DNA of 64,000 nucleotides from Psychrobacter namhaensis. Lineage in GTDB: Bacteria; Pseudomonadota; Gammaproteobacteria; Pseudomonadales; Moraxellaceae. The notes under the pieces were generated by a model. That model worked only from the letters and a program-made list of their open reading frames with translations. It did no database searches and was not told the DNA's origin. Where the stretch lies: positions 389,205 through 453,204 of the forward strand of contig NZ_JABASS010000001.1 of assembly GCF_016107545.1 (NCBI RefSeq). Direction: 5' to 3'. The position numbers were made by a program, and so were the translations under genes. Below are positions 34,660-43,597 of the stretch, in pieces. The stretch's first letter is position 1; each line of letters starts with the position of its first letter.

Positions 34660-36150
34660 TTAGAACGGATAGTCACGCGGCGTATTCTGCATGGATATCC
34701 AATGCGTTCTGGTAAATTCCTCGAGTACCCATTCCCCATTGAAACGGCCAATACCTGAGTTTTTCTCACCACCAAACGGCACATTACTTTCGTCATTCAC
34801 CGAGATGTCATTAATGTGGGTCATACCCGCTCTGATACCGCGAGCAAAGCGTAGACCTTTTTGCATGTCTGCCGTAAAGACCGCACTAGAGAGACCATAC
34901 ATTGAATCATTGGCTATCGATAGCGCCTCGTTTTCATTTTTAGCACGGATGATACCGACCAGTGGCCCAAACACTTCATTACGTGATAAATCCATATCGC
35001 GCGTCACTTCGGTAAAGATGTGCGGGGGTACGACTTGGCCTTTAATCTCACCGCTCAATACCATGTTAGCCCCTTCTTCTTGGGCTTTGGCAATCTTTTC
35101 TTTAAGCGACTCAACCTGTTTTGTATTAATGATGGGGCCGACTGCTGTCTCTTTTTTACTAGGATCACCGACATTTAGTGTCTTAACATGAGCCACAAAG
35201 CGCTCTACAAAATCATCATAAATCTCATCTTCCACGATAATACGGTTGATAGCAATACAGATTTGACCTTGGTGCAAGAACTTACCAAAAGCTGCCGCCT
35301 TAACCGCTTGTTCGATATCAGCATCCTTCAACACGACAAATGGGCTATTACCACCCAACTCAAGCGCCACTTGTTTTATATAATCGCCGCCATTGGCCAA
35401 CTCGCCTATACGCTTGCCCACTGAGGTTGAACCGGTGAATGACACCAAACTCGGGATATCATGAGTAACGATGGCATCACCAATCTCACTGCCCGCCCCA
35501 ACCACCACATTTAGCAGTCCTTTTGGCAGACCCGCTTCTTCAAATATTTTTGCGAGCAATAAACCGCCCGTAATAGGCGTGTCACTCGCAGGCTTTAACA
35601 CCACAGCATTACCAAGCGCTAACGCTGGCGCAATAGAACGCTGCGTCAGATGCAGTGGGAAATTCCATGGACTAATAACGGCTACCACGCCAATTGGCTC
35701 ACGGTAAACAAAGTTTTCTTTGCCGGGCGTATTAGACGGGCGAATCTCACCATGCACACGGCTCGGAAAAGTTGCCGCCTCAAGGGTAATCGCCCGTGCA
35801 CTGCCAAATTCCACCATCGCTTTGATACGAGTGCTGCCCGACTCTTTGACAAGCCAATCGACTATTTCCTCTTGACGCTCATCTAAAATATTGACGACGT
35901 TATACATCACAGCAGCTCGCTCAGCTGGGGTTTGTTGTGCCCATTCTTTTTGGGCAGCACTTGCCGCTTGATAAGCCTCATCAAGCTGCTTATCCGTGGC
36001 TTGCTGAATGGCTACAAGGGTATCGTCATTATATGGATTGACGTCAGTATTAACGCTATTGTCTTGGCCAGCCTGCCACTTACCGGCAATGTACTGGAGA
36101 TGAAAATCACTATACCCATTGGTTATCTTACTATTAGTATTGGTTGACAT
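34660..36150 (-). CDS. NAD(P)-dependent aldehyde dehydrogenase
   Basis: A 496-residue aldehyde dehydrogenase with all expected features: [28 protein letters not shown], the [11 protein letters not shown] cofactor motif, catalytic E264 in ELGGNSP and C298 in GQICIAINR, and [12 protein letters not shown]. The ICIAINR active site and overall pattern resemble the benzaldehyde/vanillin-type dehydrogenases, but the substrate is not provable here. It is divergent from the NemR-like regulator gene, and a NemR-type operator lies between them. The likely role is oxidation of toxic aldehydes. An AAGGA ribosome site precedes the ATG. Confidence 0.9.
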   Translation of the reverse strand: MSTNTNSKITNGYSDFHLQYIAGKWQAGQDNSVNTDVNPYNDDTLVAIQQATDKQLDEAYQAASAAQKEWAQQTPAERAAVMYNVVNILDERQEEIVDWLVKESGSTRIKAMVEFGSARAITLEAATFPSRVHGEIRPSNTPGKENFVYREPIGVVAVISPWNFPLHLTQRSIAPALALGNAVVLKPASDTPITGGLLLAKIFEEAGLPKGLLNVVVGAGSEIGDAIVTHDIPSLVSFTGSTSVGKRIGELANGGDYIKQVALELGGNSPFVVLKDADIEQAVKAAAFGKFLHQGQICIAINRIIVEDEIYDDFVERFVAHVKTLNVGDPSKKETAVGPIINTKQVESLKEKIAKAQEEGANMVLSGEIKGQVVPPHIFTEVTRDMDLSRNEVFGPLVGIIRAKNENEALSIANDSMYGLSSAVFTADMQKGLRFARGIRAGMTHINDISVNDESNVPFGGEKNSGIGRFNGEWVLEEFTRTHWISMQNTPRDYPF

Positions 36151-36271
36151 AATTATCCTTAGTTATTTTATGTATAAGGGTCATTGCAATTTTAAGTAAA
36201 GCTATACAGCTAGCAAATTAAGAGAGAAAATAATAGTTGGCGTCATTAGGCCTATTTGGTTATTTATCTTT

Positions 36272-36303
36272 TTCATTACCTAACTTATTCATTACCTAAC
36301 TTA
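36272..36303. repeat. Tandem 16-bp direct repeat (two copies)
   Basis: TTCATTACCTAACTTA occurs twice head to tail without a gap. It lies between the aldehyde dehydrogenase start and the NemR-type operator, in the expected 5' leader or promoter of the aldehyde dehydrogenase. Confidence 0.8.
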
Positions 36304-36338
36304 CTACTCTTCGTAACGTGTAGCAAACCAAAACTTGC

Positions 36339-36353
36339 TAGACGACTGGTCTA
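36339..36353. promoter_or_regulatory. Putative NemR-type operator, site 1
   Basis: TAGACGACTGGTCTA has TAGAC/GTCTA arms around a 5-bp centre, close to the NemR box recalled from E. coli (TAGACC...GGTCTA). It sits between the aldehyde dehydrogenase and its divergent regulator gene. An identical 15-mer is found at 37266-37280. Confidence 0.75.
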
Positions 36354-36569
36354 ATGCTAACATAAATGATCTTACAATGAGAATATTTCCTCATGCCATA
36401 TTGTAGAAAAAACGTAACGTCATCACACAGCCATCGACAATAAGTGCCAAAATCGTGAATAAAAAATATAAGAACAAGCATAAAACGTATAATAAGTGGC
36501 CGTTCATGACATTTATCAATATGCTACCCCATACTCTATGCAAAAAACTTGCAAAAACTCTAGGAGAAC

Positions 36570-37181
36570 ATGACTACTATGTCTGCTAACGCAACCAAAA
36601 TTCCACTAGATACCAAAACTCATTTGCTAGAAACAGGCTATCAACTGATCGCCAAAAAAGGCTTTACTGCTGTCGGTATCAAGCAGATACTAGACACAGC
36701 AGGCGTCCCTAAAGGTTCTTTTTACCATTATTTTGCCTCCAAGGAAGCCTTTGGCGAAGCCCTTATTAGCAACTATTTTGCCAACTACAAGGCACGTCTA
36801 AACACCATTGCTCAGCGAGATGTCAGCGCTCAGCAAAAGCTTTATGACTATTTTCAGAACTGGTATGACACTCAGCAAAATGGCTGTGATTATGATAAAT
36901 GCTTAGTCGTTAAGCTTAGCGCTGAGGTGGCAGATATGTCGGAACCTATGCGTATCACCCTAAACGCGGGTTATCAACAAACCATCACTTGGCTTGCTGA
37001 TCACATCAAAGCAGGCTGGACGGACAACTCAGTACCGCAGCCTGACAACCTCTCTGCTGAAAGCATAGCCAAACGTTGGTACTTTGCGTGGCTTGGTGCC
37101 AGCTTAATCGCCAAAATCAGTCAAACCAACACACCATTGGCAGAAGTATGGCAAATGACCACGTCACAGTTGGGACGCTAG
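36570..37181 (+). CDS. nemR: NemR-like TetR-family electrophile-sensing repressor
   Basis: A 203-residue TetR-family repressor. The N-terminal helix-turn-helix reads GFTAVGIKQILDTAGVPKGSFYHYFASKEAFGEAL, near-identical in style to NemR. E. coli NemR senses hypochlorite, methylglyoxal and quinones through C106 and K175. Here the matching residues are C111 (KCLVVKLSAEV) and K182 (WLGASLIAKIS), with another Cys at C106. An AGGAG site lies only 3 nt before the first ATG and 12 nt before the ATG at codon 4, so the exact start is uncertain. Identical NemR-type operators lie on both sides, implying autoregulation and control of the neighbours. Confidence 0.88.
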   Translation: MTTMSANATKIPLDTKTHLLETGYQLIAKKGFTAVGIKQILDTAGVPKGSFYHYFASKEAFGEALISNYFANYKARLNTIAQRDVSAQQKLYDYFQNWYDTQQNGCDYDKCLVVKLSAEVADMSEPMRITLNAGYQQTITWLADHIKAGWTDNSVPQPDNLSAESIAKRWYFAWLGASLIAKISQTNTPLAEVWQMTTSQLGR

Positions 37182-37265
37182 CACCATAAACGCGACGCCA
37201 TTATTAATGCAAACTCACTTATAAACGTGACTAAGCAAGTTATAAGAGAGTTTTGTAAAAACCAA

Positions 37266-37280
37266 TAGACGACTGGTCTA
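37266..37280. promoter_or_regulatory. Putative NemR-type operator, site 2, with a possible promoter
   Basis: A second exact copy of TAGACGACTGGTCTA. A TACAAT at 37288-37293 could be a -10 element. The operator would then cover the -35 region of the promoter for the YqhD-type gene, a classic repression layout. Confidence 0.75.
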
Positions 37281-37401
37281 TTTAATGTACAATGCCCCTC
37301 CGTGCAAAAGCAAGCGGGTTAACATCATGCGTCCGACATCTTTGCAACCCATGCGTTTACAGTCTGTACATTTATTAATGATCTAACCATTTAGGAATAC
37401 T

Positions 37402-38613
37402 ATGAACAATTTCCAATATTACAATCCTGTCCGTATCGTCTTTGGCGAAGGCCAAATCACCCAATTATCAGAATTGGTGCCTGCTGAGGCACGCGTGCTT
37501 ATTACTTATGGTGGCGGTTCAGCACAGCGCACAGGTACGTTAGATGAAGTAAAAGAAGCCCTAGCAGCAAGCGGTACACGCACCGTATTTGAGTTTGGTG
37601 GTATCGAAGCCAATCCAGAATTTACTACCCTCTTAAAAGCAGCTGACATGGTCAATGAGCACAACATTGACTTTATATTGGCAGTCGGCGGTGGCTCAGT
37701 CATTGACGGCAGTAAATTTGTCGCACTGGTATCTTCACTGACTGAAGCGGATGGGACTGTCTCACGCGAGCAAGCCTGGGACTCCCTGACCAGCTATTGT
37801 AAAAATCTCGACTCGGCTGTCGATTTGGGTGCTGTTCTGACCATTCCTGCTACTGGTTCTGAGATGAACTCAGGTGGTGTCATCAACTATAGTGAACGCC
37901 AAGCAAAACTGCCATTTGGTAACCCACTTGCCTTCCCTAAGTTCTCGATTTTAGACCCAGTCAAAACGTTAACTCTACCTGAACGTCAAGTGATGAATGG
38001 GGTGGCGGATGCTTTTGTTCATGTCATGGAGCAATACCTCACCTATCCCGTCAATGCAAAAGTACAAGACGCCTTTGCTGAAAGCTTACTCAAAATCCTC
38101 ATTGACGAAGGTCAAGCGGTTGCACAAGATCCAGAAAACTTAGAGACACGTAAGAACATTATGTGGACAGCGACGATGGCTCTCAATGGCCTGATCGGTA
38201 CAGGCGTACCACAAGACTGGACGACACATATGATTGGTCATGAGCTGACGTCACTTCATAGTATCGATCATGCGCGCACATTGACTATCTTACTACCGTC
38301 AGTGATGCGTGAGCTTAAAGCCAGTAAAAAAGAAAAGCTGCTACAGTATGCAAGAAACGTTTGGAACCTAACCGATACGGAGCAAGACGACGATGCTACT
38401 ATCGAGACGGCCATTGTTTATACCGAAAACTTCTTTCGCGACCTTGGCTTGCCCGTCAGCTTAGCAGATGCGGATCTCACCGAAGCTGCGATAGATCCCA
38501 TTATTAAGCAACTTGACGCCCACAAAATGGTGAAACTGGGTGAACACGGTAACAATGACTTAACCGTATCACGCCGTATCCTGCAACGTGCCGTTAACAG
38601 CAAAGCGTCTTAA
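37402..38613 (+). CDS. yqhD: YqhD-type NADPH-dependent aldehyde reductase (iron-containing alcohol dehydrogenase)
   Basis: YqhD reduces a broad range of short aldehydes, including glyoxals and lipid-peroxide products, with NADPH. The 403-residue protein aligns nearly throughout with E. coli YqhD: ARVLITYGGGS, EFGGIEANPEF, ILAVGGGSVIDGSKF, PATGSEMNSGG, and the metal ligands D203, H207, H276 and H290. Their spacing equals E. coli's D194, H198, H267 and H281. It lies directly downstream of a NemR-type operator and starts a group of detoxification genes. Confidence 0.92.
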   Translation: MNNFQYYNPVRIVFGEGQITQLSELVPAEARVLITYGGGSAQRTGTLDEVKEALAASGTRTVFEFGGIEANPEFTTLLKAADMVNEHNIDFILAVGGGSVIDGSKFVALVSSLTEADGTVSREQAWDSLTSYCKNLDSAVDLGAVLTIPATGSEMNSGGVINYSERQAKLPFGNPLAFPKFSILDPVKTLTLPERQVMNGVADAFVHVMEQYLTYPVNAKVQDAFAESLLKILIDEGQAVAQDPENLETRKNIMWTATMALNGLIGTGVPQDWTTHMIGHELTSLHSIDHARTLTILLPSVMRELKASKKEKLLQYARNVWNLTDTEQDDDATIETAIVYTENFFRDLGLPVSLADADLTEAAIDPIIKQLDAHKMVKLGEHGNNDLTVSRRILQRAVNSKAS

Positions 38614-38737
38614 GCCGTAACATCTGCGTAATAAACACTACATATCGTTATGCTATTTATAGTAGTTACTCTCTACAGAGTAACTACGCCATGCAAAATA
38701 AAAACCTAAAAACCAATAACTAAAAAGGAATCTTATT

Positions 38738-39787
38738 ATGAGTTTTGATAAACAACAAAACCAAAAAACAAACCGTCAAATCAAACTTGCCAGCCGCCCA
38801 ACAGGTGAGCCAAAAGCAGAAAATTTTGACATGATCACCAGCGACATCCCAACGCCAAACGACAACCAGATGCTCCTGCGGACAGTGTATTTATCGTTAG
38901 ATCCATACATGCGCGGGCGTATGAGTGCGGCGAAGAGCTATGCAGAACCATTAGAAGTGGGTGATGTCATGATGGGCGGTACGGTGGCCCAAGTCGTTGA
39001 GTCCAATATTGATAAATTTGCCGTGGGCGACCTAGTCGTCTCAAACTCAGGCTGGCAGGACTATAGTGTCAGTGATGGCGAAGGCGTCCTAAAGCTTGAT
39101 AAAGAGATGGCCAACCCCTCTTATGGTCTGGGTGTATTAGGTATGCCAGGCTTTACTGGATACATGGGGTTAACCGATATTGGCAAGCCGAAAAAAGGCG
39201 AAACCTTAGTCGTCGCTGCCGCTACCGGTCCAGTCGGTGCTACCGTCGGACAAGTCGGTAATCAGTATGGCTTACGTACTGTGGGTGTCGCAGGGGGCAA
39301 AGAAAAATGCGACTTTGCGGTTAATGAGCTTGGCTTTGACGCTTGTATCGATCATAAAGCCGATGACTTTGCCGAGCAGCTAAAAGCGGCTTGCCCAGAT
39401 GGTGTCGACATCTACTACGAAAATGTGGGCGGCAAGGTATTTGATGCTGTCATGCCCCTCTTGAATGCGCATGCTCGTATCCCCGTCTGTGGTCTTGTCG
39501 CACAGTACAATGCGACTGAGCTGCCTGACGGTAAAGATCGTTTGAGTGTGTTGACGGGTCTGGTTTTAAGCCAGCGATTGACCATCAAAGGGTTTATCAT
39601 TTTTGAAGAGTATGGCGATCACTTCCCTGAATTCCTAAAAACCATGAGTAAGTGGGTCGAGACCGGTGAGGTCAAAACCAAAGAATACATAGCTGAAGGC
39701 TTAGATAACGCACCTGATGCCTTTGTTCGTATGCTCAATGGCGACAACTTTGGTAAGACAGTGGTGAAAGTCGCTGACATTCATTAA
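38738..39787 (+). CDS. NADP-dependent alkenal/curcumin-type reductase (MDR superfamily)
   Basis: A 349-residue zinc-independent medium-chain dehydrogenase/reductase of the CurA/leukotriene B4 dehydrogenase type. It has LSLDPYMRGRMS, MPGFTGYMGL, VVAAATGPVGATVGQ (nucleotide motif) and YYENVGGKVFDAVMPLLN. Such enzymes reduce the C=C bond of alpha,beta-unsaturated carbonyls. A strong AAAGGAA ribosome site precedes the ATG. It follows yqhD by 124 bp and fits an electrophile-detoxification unit. Confidence 0.9.
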   Translation: MSFDKQQNQKTNRQIKLASRPTGEPKAENFDMITSDIPTPNDNQMLLRTVYLSLDPYMRGRMSAAKSYAEPLEVGDVMMGGTVAQVVESNIDKFAVGDLVVSNSGWQDYSVSDGEGVLKLDKEMANPSYGLGVLGMPGFTGYMGLTDIGKPKKGETLVVAAATGPVGATVGQVGNQYGLRTVGVAGGKEKCDFAVNELGFDACIDHKADDFAEQLKAACPDGVDIYYENVGGKVFDAVMPLLNAHARIPVCGLVAQYNATELPDGKDRLSVLTGLVLSQRLTIKGFIIFEEYGDHFPEFLKTMSKWVETGEVKTKEYIAEGLDNAPDAFVRMLNGDNFGKTVVKVADIH

Positions 39788-39912
39788 TCAAAATTGGTTG
39801 GTGAAAAATAACTGAAGCGTAGTCAATAACCACTTAACAACATAAATGGCTAATACTACTACTGAAAATTACTATCGCAGCACGAATACTAATATACGAA
39901 TGTGATTAACCG

Positions 39913-40005
39913 TTAACAGTCAGTCAGCACTCATACCGATACCGTTTTCATGGGCTTATGTTAATGCGTTTCATTGATGACTTAAGCAATGAGCGTGACT
40001 GTTAA
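39913..40005. repeat. Long-spaced inverted repeat upstream of the DJ-1-like gene
   Basis: TTAACAGTCA (39913-39922) and its exact complement TGACTGTTAA (39996-40005) are 73 nt apart. The match extends imperfectly inward to ACTCAT/ATGAG. It could fold a leader RNA or bind two regulator dimers, 41 bp before the start codon. Confidence 0.55.
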
Positions 40006-40046
40006 TGATTTATGTTGATTGAACCCAATAACAAATAAGGATAATT

Positions 40047-40724
40047 ATGAATATTTTAATGGTACTAACTTCTCACGATCGTTTAGGTGATACGGGTAAA
40101 AAAACGGGTTTTTGGTTAGAAGAGTTTGCCGCCCCTTACTACGCTTTTCTGGATGCTGGCGTCAATGTAACCCTTGCCTCTCCTGCTGGTGGTCAGCCAC
40201 CTCTAGATCCTAGTAGCGATACTGAAGACACGCAAACCAAAGACACGAAGCGCTTTAAAGACGATAAAGAAGCTCAGGAGCATTTGGCCCATACCAAAAA
40301 GCTTGCTGATGTGAAAGCGGAAGACTTTGATTCGGTTTTTTATCCGGGTGGTCATGGCCCACTATGGGATTTGGCAGTGGATAAAAACTCTATCAACCTG
40401 ATCGAGACTTTTGTGAAGCAAGACAAGCCTGTGGCCTTTGTCTGTCACTCTCCTGCTGTTCTCAAAAATGTCAAAATTGATGGGGAGTATTTGGTCAAAG
40501 GAAAGACAGTGACGGGCTTTACCAATTCAGAGGAAGAAGCCGTTGGTCTTACCGACGTTGTGCCGTTCTTAGTAGAAGATGCCCTAAAAGCCAATGGCGG
40601 TAATTATGAAAAAGCTGCTGATTGGGAATCATTTGTCGTAGAAGATGGTTTGCTCATTACTGGTCAAAACCCAGCGTCATCAGAAGAAGCGGCTAAACGT
40701 TTGATAACCAAGCTTAACGGTTAA
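40047..40724 (+). CDS. DJ-1/PfpI family protein, Hsp31/glyoxalase III-like
   Basis: A 225-residue class I glutamine amidotransferase-like protein. The nucleophile is C133 in AFVCHSPAVL, and the acidic partner is in FWLEEFAAPYYAF (about E25). FYPGGHGPLWDL is the oxyanion region. This pattern matches the Hsp31/HchA-like clade, whose members degrade methylglyoxal without cofactor or act as holdases. An AAGGA ribosome site precedes the ATG. It sits between the MDR reductase and a glutathione transferase, supporting a carbonyl-detoxification role. Confidence 0.88.
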   Translation: MNILMVLTSHDRLGDTGKKTGFWLEEFAAPYYAFLDAGVNVTLASPAGGQPPLDPSSDTEDTQTKDTKRFKDDKEAQEHLAHTKKLADVKAEDFDSVFYPGGHGPLWDLAVDKNSINLIETFVKQDKPVAFVCHSPAVLKNVKIDGEYLVKGKTVTGFTNSEEEAVGLTDVVPFLVEDALKANGGNYEKAADWESFVVEDGLLITGQNPASSEEAAKRLITKLNG

Positions 40725-40771
40725 TGTATTTCAAAGATTCATAGAGCCGTCCACACCAAAAGGTTAGTATC

Positions 40772-41401
40772 ATGATTCGCTTACATCATCTTAACCAATC
40801 ACGATCGTTACGTGTTTTATGGCTTTTAGAAGAGCTAGGCGTGCCTTATGAGATCGTCAGTCATCAACGTGACGCCAAGACCCATTTAGCACCAGACTCT
40901 CTAAAGGCAGTACATCCACTCGGTAAGTCTCCGGTTATCGAAATGGATGGCCAACTTTATGCTGAGTCAGGTGCGATCACTGAGCTATTGATTGAACGGT
41001 TTGCATCAGAGCGCTTACGCCCTGCTACAGACAGTGCGGCATATGGGCGTTATTTACAGTGGCTGCATTTCGCTGAAAGCTCACTGATGTTACCTTTATC
41101 AGTTGAGCAATTTACTAAAAAAGCGGGTGTGGACGACAATGAATTTTTGAACGATTGTATCTGTCAGGAAAAACACAAGCTGTTAAGCTATTTAAACACA
41201 GAGGTTGCAGGTAAGTCCTTTATTGTTGATCACAAGCTAAGCGGCGCTGATTTTATGCTGTCGTTTGACTTAATCATGCTTGCCAAGCGCGGTGCGTTAG
41301 AGGACTATCCTTATGTTAAGCAGTATGCGTTACAACTGGCTAGTCGCGATAGTTTTCAGCGCACCATGCGTTTAGAAGCAAATTACGATCAATCAATTTG
41401 A
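40772..41401 (+). CDS. Glutathione S-transferase
   Basis: A 209-residue cytosolic GST with an N-terminal thioredoxin-like domain (residues 1-78: LHHLNQSRSLRVLWLLEELG, the cis-proline in GKSPVIEMDG, and the ESGAITELLIERF glutathione-binding turn) and an all-helical C-terminal domain with LSGADFMLSF. Serine rather than tyrosine or cysteine probably activates the thiol (NQSRSLR). It closes the detoxification island: it follows the DJ-1-like gene by 47 bp and is followed by a terminator. Confidence 0.9.
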   Translation: MIRLHHLNQSRSLRVLWLLEELGVPYEIVSHQRDAKTHLAPDSLKAVHPLGKSPVIEMDGQLYAESGAITELLIERFASERLRPATDSAAYGRYLQWLHFAESSLMLPLSVEQFTKKAGVDDNEFLNDCICQEKHKLLSYLNTEVAGKSFIVDHKLSGADFMLSFDLIMLAKRGALEDYPYVKQYALQLASRDSFQRTMRLEANYDQSI

Positions 41402-41818
41402 CATTTTGGCATTGTTTTTCAATGACCAAGCAATTATTTACTGTAGAAAAAACAGCTCTGAAAAGAGCTGTTTTTTCTGTTTGCTTGACCCATGGGTTAC
41501 CTTGCGTGTTGGCAGACTAAAAATGTGTTTAAAAAATTTACTTAATCTGACAGCCTACCAGTGACGGTGCCATTCGCACTTAACCCAAGTCATGATAAGA
41601 CAATTAATCTTTGAGTTCAGCCGCAAATTACGTGTATGTGACAAAAGCCAAAGAATAATTATGATAAAATTTTCCACGCTTTTCTTAGGTCGTTTTTTTA
41701 GTTTTATCGGTGTTCAATCACGCTAAGCTCAATGAGTATCAGTCCAACTGGCTCTATTTTCGTCTGGAATATTTTTTATGTCTCTCTACCTTCCTATAAA
41801 AACTATTATCGTACGCCC
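41402..41818. other. 417-bp intergenic region before the efflux genes
   Basis: It contains the GST terminator (41447-41476) and, further on, AT-rich DNA that probably holds the efflux promoter. An in-frame extension of the MFS gene back to 41732 is possible but looks non-conserved. Confidence 0.5.
41447..41476 (+). terminator. Rho-independent terminator after the GST gene
   Basis: An ACAGCTCT/AGAGCTGT stem with a short A-rich loop and a run of six Ts. Confidence 0.9.
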
Positions 41819-43507
41819 ATGAGTCATGAATACCAATTCAAACCCCATGAACAGCCGTTTATGGTGGGTTCCCCTGCCAACCCTGACCACCCTGCACGCC
41901 GTAAAGTATTTTATTTACTGATTGGTATTTTTATTGGCATCACCGCCAGCTTCCAAAATGGTCTCTTGGTCGCCAATCTGACTCAAATCCAAGGAGAACT
42001 TGGCCTAACGCCGTTAGAAGGCGGTTGGATCTCCGTCGCCTACAATATGACCAACGCTTGTATTACGGTGCTGCTATACAAAATTCGCCAGCAATTTGGC
42101 ATGTCACTCTTTAGTAAAATCACGCTGTTTTTTCTGTTAGTGGCCACCAGTTTACAGTGGCTGGTCAGTAGCCATCTGTTAAATACCACCGGTATCAGAA
42201 TTGATCCTTACTATTTAGAGATCATTGCTAGAGGATTGAGTGGCATGGTGGCTAGCGCCATGACCGTACTCGCGATTTTCTATTGTTTGCAGGGCATGCC
42301 CGCCGCCAAACGCATCAGTGGTTTGATTTTAGGATTTGGCTTAGTACAGTTTGGCATCCCCCTATCACGGATCATCTCACCCTACTTGGCTGTCGATGGT
42401 CAGCTAGAAAATTTATTTTTATTTGAGTTTGGTTTGGTGCTCATTTGCTTTGGACTGATCAACCTTTTGGAGCTACCACCAGGCAATACGGAAAAAGTGT
42501 TTGAAAAACTTGATTTTCTAAGCTTTGCTTTTTTTGCAGGTGGGCTTGCCGCGCTGGCTGTGTTTTTGGTACAAGGTAGGATTGTATGGTGGACGACACC
42601 TTGGCTGAGCTACCCACTAATCATTGCCATCGCCGCGATTGGCATCGCTTTATGGATTGAGACACACCGCAAAAATCCGATGTTACAAGTCCGCTGGATG
42701 CGTAGCCGCAATATCATCGCTTTTACGGTCACAGGCGCTGTCATGCGTATCTTGCTCTCTGAACAAAATGTCGGCGCGGCCGGCCTACTTGCCAATCTTG
42801 GTTATGCTAATGATCAACTGATAAACTTTTATGCCATTATCTTGGCCGCCAGTGTGCTGGCACTGATCACCAGTATTTTTAGTACCAATGCCATGGATTT
42901 GCGCCGACCCGTGATTTTTGCAGTGGCACTGATTGCCATCGGCGCTTGGTTGGATACAGGCGTCTCTGTAAATTCAGCCCCTACCACGTTTTATCTCAGC
43001 CAATTCCTCATTGCTTTTGCTGCTGTTTACTTTATGGGCCCAATGGTTTTTGAGGGCATGTTTCGCGCTATTGCCAACGGTCCTGCCTATATTATTAGTT
43101 TTTCAGTGATTTTTGGGATCTCGCAGACGGTTGGCGGGCTCGCAGGTGCAGCTGTCATCCAAGCCTTTACTACGATTCGTACGCAAGTGCACTATGCAGA
43201 TATGGTCAGCTCACTCAATTTAGGTAATCCGGCATTCAGTGCCCAAGTATCAGGGGCTCGCCTGGCATTATCCAGTCAAACCACAGACACAGCACAAGCA
43301 AACGTGACTGCGATGGGGCAAGTGTTGCAAGGCGTTCAGCGTCAAGCAACTGTCGCGGCATATAGCGACTTATTCGTCCTTATGGCCAGTATTGCCACCG
43401 GTGTTACGGTAATTTTGTTGATAAATTATTTTTATAATCGCTATCATAAGCGTAACCCACTTGCCAAAGAACTGGCGATTATTGCAAAAATGCGTGAATC
43501 GAAGTAA
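41819..43507 (+). CDS. MFS efflux permease, EmrB/DHA2-like (14 helices)
   Basis: A large MFS carrier with about fourteen hydrophobic helices, resembling the EmrB side of an EmrAB-type efflux pair. The membrane domain begins at ARRKVFYLLIGIFIGITASFQNGLL and shows LTPLEGGWISVAYNMT. A long loop lies between the last two helices. I start at ATG 41819 (MSHEYQFKPHEQPF). An upstream ATG at 41732 adds 29 residues that look unrelated to the family. Neither start has a clear ribosome site. The adaptor gene follows 90 bp later, and the TolC-type channel is not in the window. Confidence 0.82.
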   Translation: MSHEYQFKPHEQPFMVGSPANPDHPARRKVFYLLIGIFIGITASFQNGLLVANLTQIQGELGLTPLEGGWISVAYNMTNACITVLLYKIRQQFGMSLFSKITLFFLLVATSLQWLVSSHLLNTTGIRIDPYYLEIIARGLSGMVASAMTVLAIFYCLQGMPAAKRISGLILGFGLVQFGIPLSRIISPYLAVDGQLENLFLFEFGLVLICFGLINLLELPPGNTEKVFEKLDFLSFAFFAGGLAALAVFLVQGRIVWWTTPWLSYPLIIAIAAIGIALWIETHRKNPMLQVRWMRSRNIIAFTVTGAVMRILLSEQNVGAAGLLANLGYANDQLINFYAIILAASVLALITSIFSTNAMDLRRPVIFAVALIAIGAWLDTGVSVNSAPTTFYLSQFLIAFAAVYFMGPMVFEGMFRAIANGPAYIISFSVIFGISQTVGGLAGAAVIQAFTTIRTQVHYADMVSSLNLGNPAFSAQVSGARLALSSQTTDTAQANVTAMGQVLQGVQRQATVAAYSDLFVLMASIATGVTVILLINYFYNRYHKRNPLAKELAIIAKMRESK

Positions 43508-43597
43508 CCGTGTTCATTGAGCTGACAACATTCGCGCCATTTAAGTAGCCATTAAAATACTTTAAGTATCTGTATATTCAAAACTTAGGAACGCGTC

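Larger units (their letters stand above)
36151..36569. other. 419-bp regulatory region between divergent aldehyde dehydrogenase and NemR-like genes
   Basis: It contains a perfect tandem 16-bp repeat (36272-36303) and a NemR-type operator (36339-36353). No ORF is credible. The remaining AT-rich DNA must include the two divergent promoters. Confidence 0.6.

Noticed and set aside
41732..41818. 29-codon extension of the EmrB-like permease
   Set aside because: The added residues look unlike the family and no ribosome site supports either start. I kept the shorter form but remain unsure.
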